From assembly GCA_037893245.1 (NCBI GenBank), contig JBAIAA010000078.1:1426001-1490000 (forward strand): a stretch of 64,000 nucleotides of DNA. The letters are read 5' to 3'. The translations under genes and the position numbers were made by a program. How positions within the stretch are numbered: the stretch's first letter is position 1; each line of letters opens with the position of its first letter. The DNA is from Crossaster papposus (Eukaryota > Echinodermata > Asteroidea > Velatida > Solasteridae). The notes below the pieces were generated by a model. That model worked only from the letters and a program-made list of their open reading frames with translations. It had not been told where the DNA came from and ran no database searches. Below are positions 42,701 to 57,700 of the stretch, piece by piece.

Positions 42701-45700
42701 TAGCGTAGTTCGTTCTGTTCATATATTTCTTAATTTTTCTTACTATCGATTAATTTAAATTTCCTAATTTTTCTTACTATCGATTAATTTAAATTAAGTA
42801 AGATATTTCTTAATAATCCGGTAGTATTTTTTTCTCTCGATATTAGAAAATAGTGTATCCTACCTTTAATAAGTACATTAAGTAAGATTCAGTTAGGGGA
42901 AATGAGAATGCAGTGTCATGCTAATCTAATCACTTTATAGATTTAAAAAAAAAATTATATATATTTTGTTATTGTTTATTGTGGATATAGTCTGTTGAAA
43001 CAAGCACTTACCTATCCCGTTAGAAAAAAATTGTTGTTAGTTTGGTGGAGTTTTTTGTTCGGGGTGGGGGGGGGGGGGCCTAAGGTGAGCAGGTAAAAAA
43101 ACAATATTAATAATACAAATCTGAAAAAAAATAAAAAAATTGGGAGGTGGGAGGTTTGTGCACAGGTCCGTTCCATTTTGCCAATTGGTAATTAGCAACA
43201 ACCCAGCAATGTACACATTGGCCAGGCATTTATTTGCATTCATGACTTTGTGCCCCAACTAAAACTCCTTCCAAATTAAGCTGCTATATTGGTAATTACG
43301 GGCCCCATTCCTGAGAACAAAATTCACTTTGATGTTATTGGAATACCAAAACTAGCTTGTGACATTTAAAATGCTCTACATGAATAGAAGTCTATTAATT
43401 AGGCTATGGTTTAATCCCGTTGTGGCAAAATACGCCATTTATTCTAGTACTTACCCAGCAACCTGACAGCTACCGTTCGTTCTGCAACGACACATTCCTT
43501 TCCGAAACATAAATTAATTTAGTCTTTCTTCTCTCATGCTTCAGTTCCCCCAACTGCAACCCTACCATTCTTCATGTAGTGTACATACCCCTCCATGGTC
43601 ATCCTTTATAGTTCGCCCGCTTGCTAATAGTAATTTTATCCGGTCTAAAAACTTTAAAGTAATATTTTCGTTGTCGCCATAAATACTGCGTACGTGTTCT
43701 ACGCCTAGCCTTCACGTAAACTTTGTACGTTCGTTCACGAGGTGTTGCTAAGGTGGGCGGGGCTTATGGACAAATCCGGATCGGTCTATAGGTGTGGTGT
43801 GGTCTACCAAAAAGTCTGTTTCAGTAGAGGTACCCTCTGCCCAATCCCAAGATTTAGGTATCTGTACCTTGACTGTCTATCTGTACCGTGAGTAGTATCT
43901 GCACTATGTGTGCAGTCAGTACAGCCCTCAATGCATGGTGGCCCTCTATTGGCATGGTGGATATGGTAGCCTTCAATCCAGCCACACAGTTGCCTTTCTG
44001 CACGGTAGCCCCTGACAGGCAAACACTGACCTGCATGGTAGTATGGAATGAGAGTAGGAGGCTAAACAACTCAAGCCCATTTCAGGGTGTATTCTTAAGC
44101 CTAGTCTTGGCAAAGACTACAGAAAATTGATATTGTGAGCGATGCGTACAATCTTTTTACGCAGTGCGCCTGCAAAACCACACGATTATAGACCAGCTCC
44201 CCTACTCGTACTATCGTCTTTGCAAATCTGTGAAAATGGGGCGTGTGACCTTTTTCATGCAAATTCAACCATAAATGTATCTTTGAATATTTGCATAGCC
44301 GCTTTAGCAGTCACACAGGCCTGCATTTCATATCTAATTAGCGCTGAATCACAATCGCTAAATACAAACAAATATGTGACCTGTCATCACAAAATGAGAG
44401 TAAAGTCGCACAATGTGATTCACAGTTATGCCCATCCAAAGTCAAAATATGAAGGGGTGGTCAATTTTGAGATTTTGCATAATTTGGAAAGCCAAAGTCC
44501 TCCTCTACATATTCCCATTTTTTGGGTAAGATCAGATGATAGAAAATCTCTTAAATTATGCGACTTTGCGTAGTGTTTGCGTAGTTAGTGTTTGGATTAA
44601 AGTCTAATAGTGGTCTAATTAACACGGCAATTAAATATGCAAATCAGGTCCTCGTAAGTAACCCACGTTTTCAAAATTTTGATATTTTGCTGTTCATACA
44701 ATAGTTTGTATGTGTGGAAAATTTCAAGAAGAAATAATGATTAGAACATAGCCGTTGCTATGCTCAACCGAACCTTACTTGTCCTGTTTTGTAATCTTTT
44801 GCGTGTTTTGTTTAAGATGTTTAAAGTAAGTTTTCTCACAAACACGTTTTGTGAAACCCATGACTTTCTAGAGCGCTGTAAAAAGTATTTATCGCAAAAC
44901 CCCCAAGTGTTATGTACCATTGGAAAGCTCTCTTTCTCAAGAATTTGAAAATACCAATATCTCAATTTTAAATATTTCCGACTTTACTCTCATTTTGTGA
45001 TGACAGGTCACATATATCAAATAAAATGGTTAATTAATTGGTGCATGTGCAGTCCAAGAAATTCAAATACATTTTCCGCAGTGGCTGTCAAATTGTTGAT
45101 GTAAAAGATTTTGAGATGATGTTTTTATTGACTGAAATACATACATACCAGCAATGTAAACATGTCAATATCCAGCAGACAAGGCCCAGTAAGTGTGTGC
45201 TCTGCAGAAAATACTGTGTGAAAAGGAATTCAGGTACTTATTTTAATAGTCGGGTTTATTACTGTTACTTCTATGAAGGGAAAGTAATTATCTTAACCCT
45301 AACCCTACCAGATGCAGCACAGTGCATCAGAGAAAAAAAAGTCTGGTGCACACTTTGATGGATTCAGCTGTCAACACCAGTGCCGGACCACCACCATTGA
45401 TTACTAGTCCCAATTGAACAATGCCAGACATGGGTTCTGCTGCGTTAGGTGACCACTTGAGGCAGTTCGACCTTGAGATTTTAGACCTGATGAATCTTGC
45501 CACGCTTGGCAAGGTTGTCACTTTGACATGATAATTTGAAAATATAAATTTATGGCATATTTATCAGTGCGAACCTAGACATTTATGGGGAAAAAAACAT
45601 CAATTTTCAGTTAAAAAATTGGATGACAAAATAGATCTGGATCTTAATGGTCCAGGACAAAAGTTTTAGGTGAGAATGTTTGAAGTGAAATATTTCCAGG

Positions 45701-48700
45701 CAAACTAGCTATTGAACCTATATTAAATGAAAATGTTGACCGATTGAAGCCTTCGCTGCCATGTACATACGTGTACATCCACATAGGTGGTGCCCTAGGG
45801 TGGTGCGTATGGAGTTGTGGAGTATAGGAGTATACTGCGATATACTCACGCGCAGTGAATGCACAGAGTATGACTATAATTATTATCCCTAACAGTCCTC
45901 AATCCTTCACCTGTCGGAGGATTGAGGACTGTTAGGGTTAAGGAAGGGTTGATTACATCACCCTTGCTAAGTGACAAGACCGCCAACATAGAGCAAGATA
46001 ACTCAGTTGGTGAAGTGCCGGTCTGGTTTTCCGAAGGTCGCAAGTTCAAGTCTCGCCTTGCCGATTTCTTTATTCACCTTTAAATTTAAGTTCAAAACTA
46101 GGTATTTTTAAACAAAATTATTGACTTTGGGACAGTGCCATGTAAATTGTCACTAGAAGTAATAGTCATGATTGTTAATGCATAGTTTCACTGTTTGTGC
46201 AAATGTAACCCATCTTAAACTCGCAATGTTCAACACAATTTTATAGGACTGCATTGAATTAGATTTGCGCGGTGGGCCGGTGGCCTTACGAGAGCACAAC
46301 GCAATACCCGCTGTGGGCTGTACCACTTGGTACTTGTTCAATCACAAATCATCTTTTCCCTCAGATTTTTAATTTTTCTTACCTAAAAGTGTCTGCTATA
46401 TGGATAAATATTTAACAATAAACAACTCAAACTGTGTAGCTTTGTGAAGCAAATGTTTATTTTGTGTTGTTTGTCGATGTCTAGTCTGTAGCGTTCGCAC
46501 GATTTGTGAGCACCACTGTGCAGTGTTGTAGTCGAGACCCTTGAGACAGAGACAGAGACAGAGACAGAGACCAAGACCAAGACCGAGACCAAGGCTTTCA
46601 AGACCGAGACCAACACTTCCAGGACCGAGATCGAGCTAACAACTTTTGAGACAGAGACCAAAAACGAATAAAAATGTATTTAAGTTATTACCAAGTCTAT
46701 GGCCGACATAATTAGTGTAACAGGTCGATCAATGGAGATTGAGTTAACAGTTTTGAGTTAATTGACTGCAGTCGTTGCATCGTTTAACTGACCTGAGAAA
46801 AACAAGAAAATAGGCACTCGTTTTCAACCGGCGTCACGCAGTGGTTCTTATGTTGTTCTTGTTTTTTCACGATCGCCATCCGGCTTTTAAAATACAATTC
46901 AATTTTTCGAAACAATTACAGGATATCTACCGCAATGATTTTGCTGGATGCCTACAATCATTATTTACTTTAAAAATAGTCAACATATTTTCTAATATAC
47001 TAATATATCAACTTTCAAAGTGAACAAATAAATCAGCAAGACAGGACTTGAACCTCCGACCTCCGGAATACCGGACCGGCGCTCTACCAACTGAGCTATC
47101 TTGCCCTATGTTGGCGGTCTCCCAAAATGTCAGTATTTTTGTTCGAGGGCGCTATTCAGAAGTCATAAACACCAGAATTCCGTGTGGCCAGGGATCATCA
47201 CACCCGATTTTACGATACAACCTGGGAAATGATATTGTGGGATCGCTCAACGAGGATACAACTTGTTATCTTATACCAACTTCAACTAAAAGGTTTAATA
47301 GATTTGTTACCTGATAGCAGTCGGAGTACATGCCTCTGGACGTGGTGCTGGTCGCAGTAGAAGGTGTTCACCATGGCAAAACGAAGCAAAGCTTTCAGTC
47401 CGTCCGTCTAAAGGGAAGAAGACAGGGATAATCAGGCATAGTAAAGTAGACTAGAGCACACTCAACAACTGACTGCTGCCATGTACATGTAGGGTATGCC
47501 ATTTTTAACACCCGATCTAAAGCAAAGGGTGCTACGTGCCCTTAGGGGGTTAAAAACGACATACAGACTATCTGTGACCCGCTCCAGGAAAAGGTGACAT
47601 AAAATAGAGTTATGTACATGATTAAAAAGTCCAGGATATAAGCTTTCATTTGGTACATAGTACAGCGCCATAGCCCCTCCCGTTCCGGTGATATGACGTT
47701 TTTGCATATTAATGGTTCCACGGGAATTAAAATACACAACTGAGCAAACAGGCTTCGAAACACAACAAAACTAAGACAATACATTGGAACCATGCACTCT
47801 TAAAAGGTTTTGTTTCACTTTATTTATCAAATTCCAGTTTTTTTTAATTAAATCTGAAGACATTGGATATTAAAGATGTTATTTAAGACAACAAATGAAA
47901 ATCTAATTTTGACAAAAATATTGACCCTATTATTAACTTCAACAGGCCATTACTCATAAATACATAGCACGACTTATGTCACCTTTTCCTGGAGCGGGTC
48001 ACATATACATGTACAAATTACTATGTACATGTACATACTATGTACAGACTGGATAGCATATGCCCATTATGCAATGATTAATATTATTGTCAATTTTTGA
48101 TCCCATCTTAAAAAAATGGCCGCTGATACATAAAAGTTCTATGCATATACATAGAGCCTTTTCAAAACCTTCGCTTCGTCTTAAGCCTCGGCTTCGAATT
48201 CCGAATCACCGAGAAGCAAATCGAAATGGAAGCAAATGGAAATAGTCTAACTTTGGGGTTCATACCAATCGAGTGAATGTTTCTGAAGCACAAACGGGCA
48301 TCAGAATGTGGCTAGAGATCTCGCAATTGAGAATGTAAAATCGCCTTCAGCCAAAGTCGAACATGAAGCCAGGGATTTGAAAAGGCCCATACAGTGTTTA
48401 TGTATCAAGATGTGACGAGCATTTGGTTCATGTACGCGTATTATAATGCTCTAAAAACGGACAAGACTTCCCCCCACGATTATATTTTACACCAACCTGT
48501 CTAGATGCCATCTCTCCAAACAGTGGCTTGCTTTTGCTTCTGAGTAACACCTCTGCAGACACAACAGAAACAAACAAGAATGATGTGTTGACAACACCAC
48601 ATCAACATTATACACATATCGACCGGCAATGAGGTCACTAGAGCACGTCTATTTTCCCGAGGGACTGTGACCAGAAGGGGGACCTATTTCCTGAGGCCGA

Positions 48701-51700
48701 ATGCCGAGGGAAATAGGCCCCCCTTCTGGTCACTCACAGGCCCGAGGGGGATAGACGTGCTCTAGTGACCGAATCATGCCAGTCCATATGTGTTTATTAA
48801 CACACCTCGGTCCAAAAGATCCAGACGCCGCCATTTTTCATATTAAGATGAGCCTGGCAAACCTCTTGAGGGCGCTGTAACCGGGCGTTGTCTATTGCCC
48901 GCTTCAGGAACTATTTCTCGAAAATTTCATGGTGGCGCAAATGTCAGGAACTAGCCTATATGAGTTAACCCCACGTGACCGTGTTTCAGCCAACCAGAAT
49001 ACAGAACTAGCAAGAGATGTGTTATAATTGTATTTATTTACTTATTATATTTACCTATACTTTACTAAAACTTTATTTAACGTATTATTTAATTTAATTT
49101 TTATATAATTGTTTCTTGTATCCCATTCAGCTTCGAGAACCCCTCGACAGGAACAATGTTTCTTTTGGGTAATCATTCGGGAGCTGATGAATGGTAAATG
49201 TCTTGTCTTGGTTATTATGTTTTGTATCTAAAGCTTTCATTTGATGTATTCTTTGTAATTTTGGTCTGTGAGTGGTTGTTATTTCCCGAGAAAGAGAATA
49301 GAGAGTAGAGATGAATCAATAGGGTTCTAGAGGACACTCCAAGACCAACCCAAATTGTATGAAGTTGATATGTCAAGGACTTCTCAAGTTATCATGTCCC
49401 AACCTAAAACACGCAAAGTTTTCCCCAGATTCAAAACTGTTGACGCATAAACACGTCACGAGCAAGGCCGGAAATATCTGTCAGCAGCGAGCAAGGCCGG
49501 AAATGCGTGGGTGTGCTTCCCGGTACTATCAGCCTGAACCCGCCTCGGATCAAGTTTCGTTAAAAATAATCCGCGCCTCGGCTCGATGATGTTAAAATAA
49601 TCCCAGCGCGAACTGGTTAAAAGGCTAGTCCTGGTGAGACATCTTCTGATGCAAATTTCATCTTATGAAACATTGGGTTGCGATACCCGCTGCTAATCAG
49701 ATTCCAACCAGCCAGCCGACCCTGGCTAGCTCGTTGGTAGAGTGGTAAGACATCTGCACTAGAAACCAGGAGGTCGTGGGTTTGAGTCCCACCCGAGTAA
49801 TTTTGACCGGAGTTGATTAAAAAAAAGAAGATTCTACAACAGAATTGGTAAGGGCCAAAATCTTCTACAATGTCATTTTGCGAAAACTTTTCTCAAAAGC
49901 GGACAGCAGTGGGTAATTAGTGGGTATTGCTTGAAGGGCAAATTGGATTTAGTCTGGTACCTGTTGACTGTATTGAGTAGGCGCAAACATTCCAAGCCAG
50001 AATAGAGATTCTCTTATTCTCATCATCTGGCATGACGCCAAGGCCAACCTGAAAAACAAAAAATCAAAAATGTGTGACCTGTTACACAGGAAATCAACCT
50101 TAAAGATCACACATTTCTAAAGTTTGAAGGGATTTAAATCTAACCACCCTAAATCTGCCAACCCCCACAAAAAAACAAAAAAAACCCCAACAAAACAAGT
50201 TGGATTTTGGCGGACTTGGTCTAGAAGGCCTGAGGTAAACAAAATAGTGATGGGTTTTGATGGACTTGGTACAGGTATCCTGAAGCAGTGCCGGTGCTAT
50301 TGGTGAATTTTGCCCAGGATCCAGTACCTTTGTTACTATATGAGGCATGTGTACTAAGTCCATCAACATCAACCAACTAGTGTGGTGGTTCCAATATGTA
50401 TAAAAAGTAAATCAACCGGTAGATATTGGCAGATTTGGTACAGTACCCCCACTAGACCCAGTAGGGAGTTAGGGTTAATAAGTTTTTTTTGTATTAGGTG
50501 AGTCACAATCCACAAGTCCTGTTACATATTTCCCACATTTTTGTTTAGTTCTATCAGACATTCATAAAGCATATTTTGAACAACATTTATTAATTGCCTG
50601 TCTTCTGTCAACAACAAAAAAGCATGATGTAAATTAGTCTAGATGCCCTACACAATTACAGTTAGGAGTTGCTTTTCTGTTATGAAACTCAGCCACCCCA
50701 GAAGTTACAAACCATAGGAAAGCTTTGGTTTGTACAGAATACAGAAGTAAAAACAGCCCAATTCTTAACAGAATTTTACTTTAAAGTTGTAGTACACCAT
50801 TTGTAAGTTGTGCATTGTAATCATTTAAAGCAGCAAAAGTCCTCTTAATCTAAAGAATCGTGCTTGACAACTAAACTTGACGAAGTTTTAGCTCTGTGAA
50901 TGCTGTATATTCTAAGAAAATAATATTCTAAGATTTCGATTTTGAACCATCTACTATGGAACTTTCCATTATTATTATTATTAAATAATAATAATAACCG
51001 AAAATGGTACTTTTGGGAGACATTTCCATAGAGACGTGCACAAACAATTTCATTCTTTACTGTAACCTAACCCGTTTTTACCTAGAGCTGTTTCCACGAA
51101 ATTTCCTATTTATGCATTTTGGACCCCATTATATCAATCTAGACTGTAAAAAAACAAAAAAACACGTGTTTTTTTATAAGGTAGCTAGAGACGTAGGAAG
51201 ACACTGAAATGTCTCCCTAAGTGTCACTGTCTCCCAACTACCTAAAAACCTACGCTAATTTGTCTCCCGAAGGTGCTCATTTTGATTGTAATGGAAAGTT
51301 TTTTTAAATGCATCTCTGAGACGCATCTTGGAACTTCTTTTATTATTTTCTTCAAAATGAAAGCATGCCAGAAAAAATAATTTGACAGGAAGTTAATAAT
51401 ATCATCAATATCTTTTACATCAAGAGAGCTTTGGAACAATAATTTGGTTGGTGACTTTTTGTTGGTGACTTTTTTTTGTGATAATGTCCTCTCCCAGTAT
51501 TAACCAGTTCGCGCCGGATGACGCATATAAACGCAAAGTTTTTCCCAGATTCAAAACGGATGACGCATAAACGCGCCACGAGCAAGGCCGGAAATGTATG
51601 TCAGCAGCGAGCAAGGCCGGAAATGCGTGGGTGTGCTTCCCGGTACTATCGGCCTGAACCCGCTTCGGATTGAGTTTCGTTAAAAATAATCCCCCCTCAG

Positions 51701-54700
51701 CTCGGCGATGTTAAAATGATCCCGGCGCGAACTGGTTAACAGAAAATATAAATTTCACACAAACGTTCCAAAGTCAGAACCTCAATCGTCAAGAGTTTGT
51801 GGACATGAATGTTTACTCACAGTGTATGTTGTCTTGGAGAACATGCGGATCATCTCCTGAACACTCTTAGAAAACGGAAAACTATTGACAAAAAAGAAGG
51901 TTAAAAACAAACATTTTGTAATACAAAAATACTTGCTCAAACTGTCTTCAGACACTAGTTACTTTACAAAAAGGTCCAATGAGAGGTCAAAGTAGAGCTG
52001 TGCATTGGAACTGTGTACCTGATTACCCGACCGTTGATGTCAGGAACCGGTTCCAGATTATGAAATTGAGCAGAGTTGTATTAAAATCCCTGCCAGTTCC
52101 TCAGTGTTGTAGTCGAGTACTTTCCAAGAACTTTGTTTACTACCAAATATTGAGCTGTTTGTTGCGAACAAACAAAGACAAACATTGACAGTAGACAACA
52201 AATGAAGTCGGTGTAAGAGAAATGAATAACTTGGGATTTAAGATGCATAAAGATACTTTTTAATTAACGTTTTGGCACAAAAGTACTCGAAAAGTACTCG
52301 GCCGAGTACTTATCGTATGCATTTGTCTTAAAAGCTTAATTCATTCAAGATTCTGATTGTCTAAAGTTTTTAATTTCTTAAGCAAAGTATTTACTGTCCA
52401 GTGTCTGTATTATGCAGCTTTGTCCATACCAAACCATCTTAATATCTGGTATTTAAGTACTCGGAAAGTACTCGGCTACAACTCTAGAGTCCCTGCAAGT
52501 TCCTGCAAATCCCTGCAAACCCCTGCAAGTCCATCACAAGTCCTTCAGTCTCAAGCAAAGTCAGCAGCTCTTCAAATGAACTGTTACAAAAGCATTCTTG
52601 TCATTGTTCAACCAGTTTACTTAGCACTGGCTTTATGAAAGGACTTGTGACTGGACTTGTAAAAGGGCTTGCAGGGATTTGAATACAACGCTGGAATCGA
52701 GTACCTGTAATTAAATTTAAATATTACGCCGTAGCTTCTCAGACTGTGAAAGTGAAAGGTTTCTGAATGTCAATTATTAAGGCTCATGGACAAAACATCA
52801 ATGATTCATGTTCACAAAAAGGCAAATTTGTCACAGTGCAAGCCAACAAACTCGCTGTACATACTTGAATTTTACTAGACATTTAAGAACAATGTGAACA
52901 GTAACTTTCTTCAACGGGTACCCATGTTTTTTTGTTTTTTTTATTCGGGTACCTAATTGATTACCTGTAAATGGACACCCTTAGGACAAAGAAAAAAGCT
53001 TATTTCGGTTTCATCTATCTCTAATTTCAAGACTTTCTGTGTTTCTGTCTGCTAGAATGTATTTTGATTATCTCCAGAACCGGGCACTGTATGAAGTTGA
53101 AAATCGGCGGGTATATTGCTCAAGACCCAAGAATGTGCAGTGTCAAGTGTGAAGTTGTTTTGGATGAGCGGTTCTCAAAAAAGCTGCCAAACAGCAGGGA
53201 AACCGAAGAGCTATAGACCCGCAAAGGTGGCGGTAGACCGCCAGGCACTGCTGCTATTTGAATACTTTATACCGCCACGTTTGCAGGTCTACCGGAGGCC
53301 AAGCATTTTGCCCATTCTAAATAGGCACTGTACTAGTTTCAATAAAAAGAAAGTCTGAAAATTTTACTTGGAGCCTTGCAGCAGGGCACAGAATTTCTGG
53401 AACTTCTGCGTGGCGGCATCTCCCAACGTCTCCAGTTTTTCCATTGTCTGGGAGGCCGCGTCTCCTAGTGTCTCGAGGAGCCCTGTGCTGCTGAAAATCT
53501 GCTTGTCTACATCTAGGGAAAAAGGAGCAACAACATCTTTTTTGCAAAATTTTGACCTTTAAATTGCTTGAAATTTGATGCCATGATGATGTCACAATCT
53601 ACTACAACCATTTATGTTTGTGCAAGGTTTCATCTTTATCCCTTAAACAATTTGGGTGAAATTACATTTGTTTTATTATCAAAAGGTATGTCGGTATTTT
53701 TAATAAGCCTGTTCGGTATCTCTATTCGTGATAAAATCTTGGATGTCATGTCATGCAATGTTACGCAAACGCATTTTCTTATTGTTATTAACGTGGGGAC
53801 GTCGTGCGACCACCTGGTGCCTTCATATGTGACCTGTCAACACAATATGAGAGTAAAGTCGGGAAAATTGAAAATTGAGATATTGGTATTTTCTAATTCT
53901 TGAGAAAGAGAGCTTTCCAATGGTATATAACCTGCGCCTTTGATCATTTTGTACGTAAGGGGCGCAATATAAAATTTAAATATTATTATTATTAATATTA
54001 ACACTTTGCGATAAATACATTTTACAGCGCTCCAGAAAGTCATGGGTTTCACAAAACGTGTTTGTGAAAAAAATTACTTAATAAACATCTTAAACAAAAC
54101 ATGCAAAAGATTGCAAAAAAGGACAAGTAAGGTTCGGTTGAGCATAGCAATGGCTATGTTCTAATCATTATTTCATCTAAAACTTTGCACACTTTCCACG
54201 AACTATTGTATAAACAACAAAATATCAAATTTCGAAAACGTCAGATAGTTACGAGGACATAATTTGCACATTTAATTACCGTGTTAATTAGACCACTAAT
54301 GGACTTTAATCCGAACACTAACTACGCAAACACTACGCCAAAATGTGAGTATGTAGAGGAGGACTTAGGCTTAGGCAAAATTCACCACCCCTTCATATTT
54401 TAACTTTGGATGACCATATCTCTGATTCACAACTTTACTCTCATATTGTGGTGACATGTCACATATAGGCACATTAGTTATCCCGAATATTGTATATGTG
54501 TGCAGATGAAATACCGCACTAGCTTATTCACCACTGCAGCACTATTACACCAAAATCAGAAAAATTTGCATTAACAATTTGAATCCTAGTTTTGTGGGTT
54601 TAGTCCAAAACTGGCAAAAAAATGACAACCATTTGAAATTATTTTCTCTTCAGAGCCCAGCTTGATACCTTCGTCATAACTTTCTTCCGTCTCCTCTGCT

Positions 54701-57700
54701 GAGCCTGTGGGTCCCTCCATATCAGCTTTGGACCCCTCTGCCGACATGGACAGATCCAAGGGATCTGATCTGGCCTGTGGCGGCGACTTGACCCCAATGG
54801 ACCGTACCATTACCTGGATGAGGTTGAGCCACTCTTGAAAGCTGCTGCATGAGGTGTCACTGTTTACGAGGAATGTGTATCATACTACAGGTAATAGTAG
54901 GCAAGTGTAAGGTTGAATTTTAAGATTTGTTTAAACATTTTCAGACGATATACAAATTAATGCAAACATATTGAAATGAGATAAGACGATCCTCAGACCG
55001 ATCTTCTGTTAAGACAAGTTCCGCTGGGTTGCTAAAAACGTTAGGATGGGTTCAACGTGCCTAAACTTTAGTGAAACCCATCCAAGGATAAGTCTTGAGT
55101 TAAGACGACTAACCCTTCCTAAGATGCATCTTAGCATTTGGTGAGATCGGCTACTGGACTCTATTACATGAAGACCTACAGCCTTACCTTTCTTCCAGTA
55201 GGGCCTGCAGCGGTGGAATGAGGGGAATGACGGTGTTGGCCTTACACAGAGGGCAGAGGTACTGGCGACCAGTACCTGTAATCAATTAGTTACTTGTGAT
55301 CAACTACAAATGCCTTGACTCCAATACTTGAAGACTACAGCCTTACCTTTCTTCCTCCGACAGCAGAGCCTGCAGCGGTAGAATTAGGGGTTATGACGGT
55401 GTTGGCGATGTTCTTACAAAAAGGGCAGAGGTACTGGCGACGGGTCAGGTCGCCAGTACCTGTAATCAATTAGTTACTTGTGATCAATTGCAAATGCCTT
55501 GACTTCAATACTTGAAGACTACAGGCTTACCTTTCTTCTTCCGGCAGAAGGGCCTGCAGCGGTGGAATAAGGGGAATTACGGTGTTTGCGGTGGTCTTAC
55601 ACAAAGGGCAGAGGTACTGGCGACGGGTCAGGTCGCCAGTACCTGTAATCAATTAGTTACTTGTGATCAATTGCAAATGCCTTGACTTCAATACTTGAAG
55701 ACTACAGCCTTACCTTTCTTCCTTTGGGCAGCATGGCCTGCAGTGGTGGAATGAGGGGAATGACGGTGTTGGCGATGGTCTTACACAGAGGGCAGAGGTA
55801 CTGGTGACGGGTCAGGTCACCAGTACCTGTAATCAATTAGTTACCTGTGATCAATTACAAATGCCTCAACTCCCATAATTGAAGACTACAGCCTTACCTT
55901 TCTTCCTCCGGCAGCAGAGCCTGCAGCGGTGGAATGAGGGGAATAACGGTGTTGGCGATGGTCTTACACAGAGGGCAGAGGTACTGGTGACGGGTCAGGT
56001 CGTAACTCAGGTTGTTACGGAAGCGAAAGGTCCTACGCTGCTCCTTGATGACCAACGATTCAAAATACCTGAAATAGTAATTCAGATGAGATTTGAAGGT
56101 TTGCATGGTGAAAAGGCAATAGGATAAGTTGTTTGCAGTAGCACCATGTGGTACATTTTCTTTAGTGAGTTGTGTGGTTCTGAAAAGAACCTGAGGGAAC
56201 TCAATGTTTATAGACAGTATGCTCTGCACGCCGTCAGCATACTGTTGAGTTACCTACAGTTCCTTTCAGAACCAAACAACTCACAAAAGGAAATTTATTA
56301 CATTAAGTCCATACCGCCTCAAGGGTACTGGACTAAATCCACCAAAGTCCATAAGTAAATTTTCTGTTTATACGTGGGCTAATGGAACCCCATTGATGTG
56401 TTGGTTGATGTTGGTGAACATAGTACACGTGCCAACACCACCACTGGATCCCAGTCAAAAGTCATCAATTGCACCAGCACTGCTTCAGGCCTCCTGAACT
56501 TAGTCCACCATAATCCATCAATATTTAATCAGGCCCTTAGGACCAAGTCTGCAATTTTTTATTTTTTTTAAATAGGTGTTTAGTCTGCAAGACATCAGTT
56601 ACAAAAAAATGAAGGACCAGTTTAAAATGTATTTAGCAATGGATTTCCAAAATGACTTAGGGATACCCCCACCCCCCCCCCCCCCCCCACCCCCTTCCAA
56701 CCTCCCTTGTTTAGAGTTTGATGGGGTGTGGTCAAACACGGTGAAGCTATTTTACCCTTGCCAGCAGTCAGCGTGCATGATGTGCCCACAGGTGTTGGCA
56801 TGCACTCCCCACGTCAATTGAGCCGACATAAACAGTGGATCAAGCTCATCTGAAATGAGAAGAATGATGATGATGATTTTGCTAATAGAAGGTGTAAGTC
56901 ACGCGGATAGAGATCACGATTGAACGTCCGGGAACCTCCGAGAAGCCAGCTATAGGACTTGTACGTGTAGTACATTTTGTTTTCTATAATGCTTTGTTTT
57001 TAGGAAGATCTGAACCATAAAACGGCCATAAATATGAATGACAAATTTTAAAATTAATGTTTAAATATATGAAAACATGCACGACTGTCTATTAAAGCAA
57101 AGTAGAAAAACAAATGTTTTGACCCGAGCTTCAGATTGCAATATGAAAGCCCCCAAAATGTCCGTACTGCATACAGCATGTGGATGTAGGTGAACGTACG
57201 TACATAAATTATATGCGATGACTGCCTTAAACTGCATATGGTCTACGCTTAAAGAGTGGAACGGTCATGGTATGACGTATCTATACTTTTTCGCTTACCT
57301 TTTCCCTTATTTGATACATCCTTCACATTTTGTAAATTGAAATGAACATTTACATTTTTACTAAAGCTACCTTTTAGTAACAAAAAGAGCGTTAAAACAA
57401 TTTTTTTCAAGCAAACTATACTTGCTTTACAAGTTGAAGATCCTATTCAAAATGCCCGGAAGTTTGGTTTTTCCTAAACTCTCATATGTGACCTGTCACA
57501 AAAAAATGAGAGTAAAGTCGCACATTGTGATTCAGAGATATGGCCATTCAAAGTCAAAATATGAAGGGTTGGTCAATTTTCAGATTTTGCGTAATTTGGA
57601 AAGTCCAAGTCCTCTTCTACATATTCCTATTTTTGGGGTGAGATCAGATGATCGAAAACCTCTTAAATTACGCGATTTTGCGTAGTTAGTGTTTGGATTA

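Noticed and set aside
45992-46061. Functional tRNA gene
   Set aside because: The acceptor stem and anticodon stem do not pair properly.
46383-46661. ORF with VSVSVSVSRVS repeats
   Set aside because: Translation of the GACAGA/GACCAA simple repeat on the minus strand.
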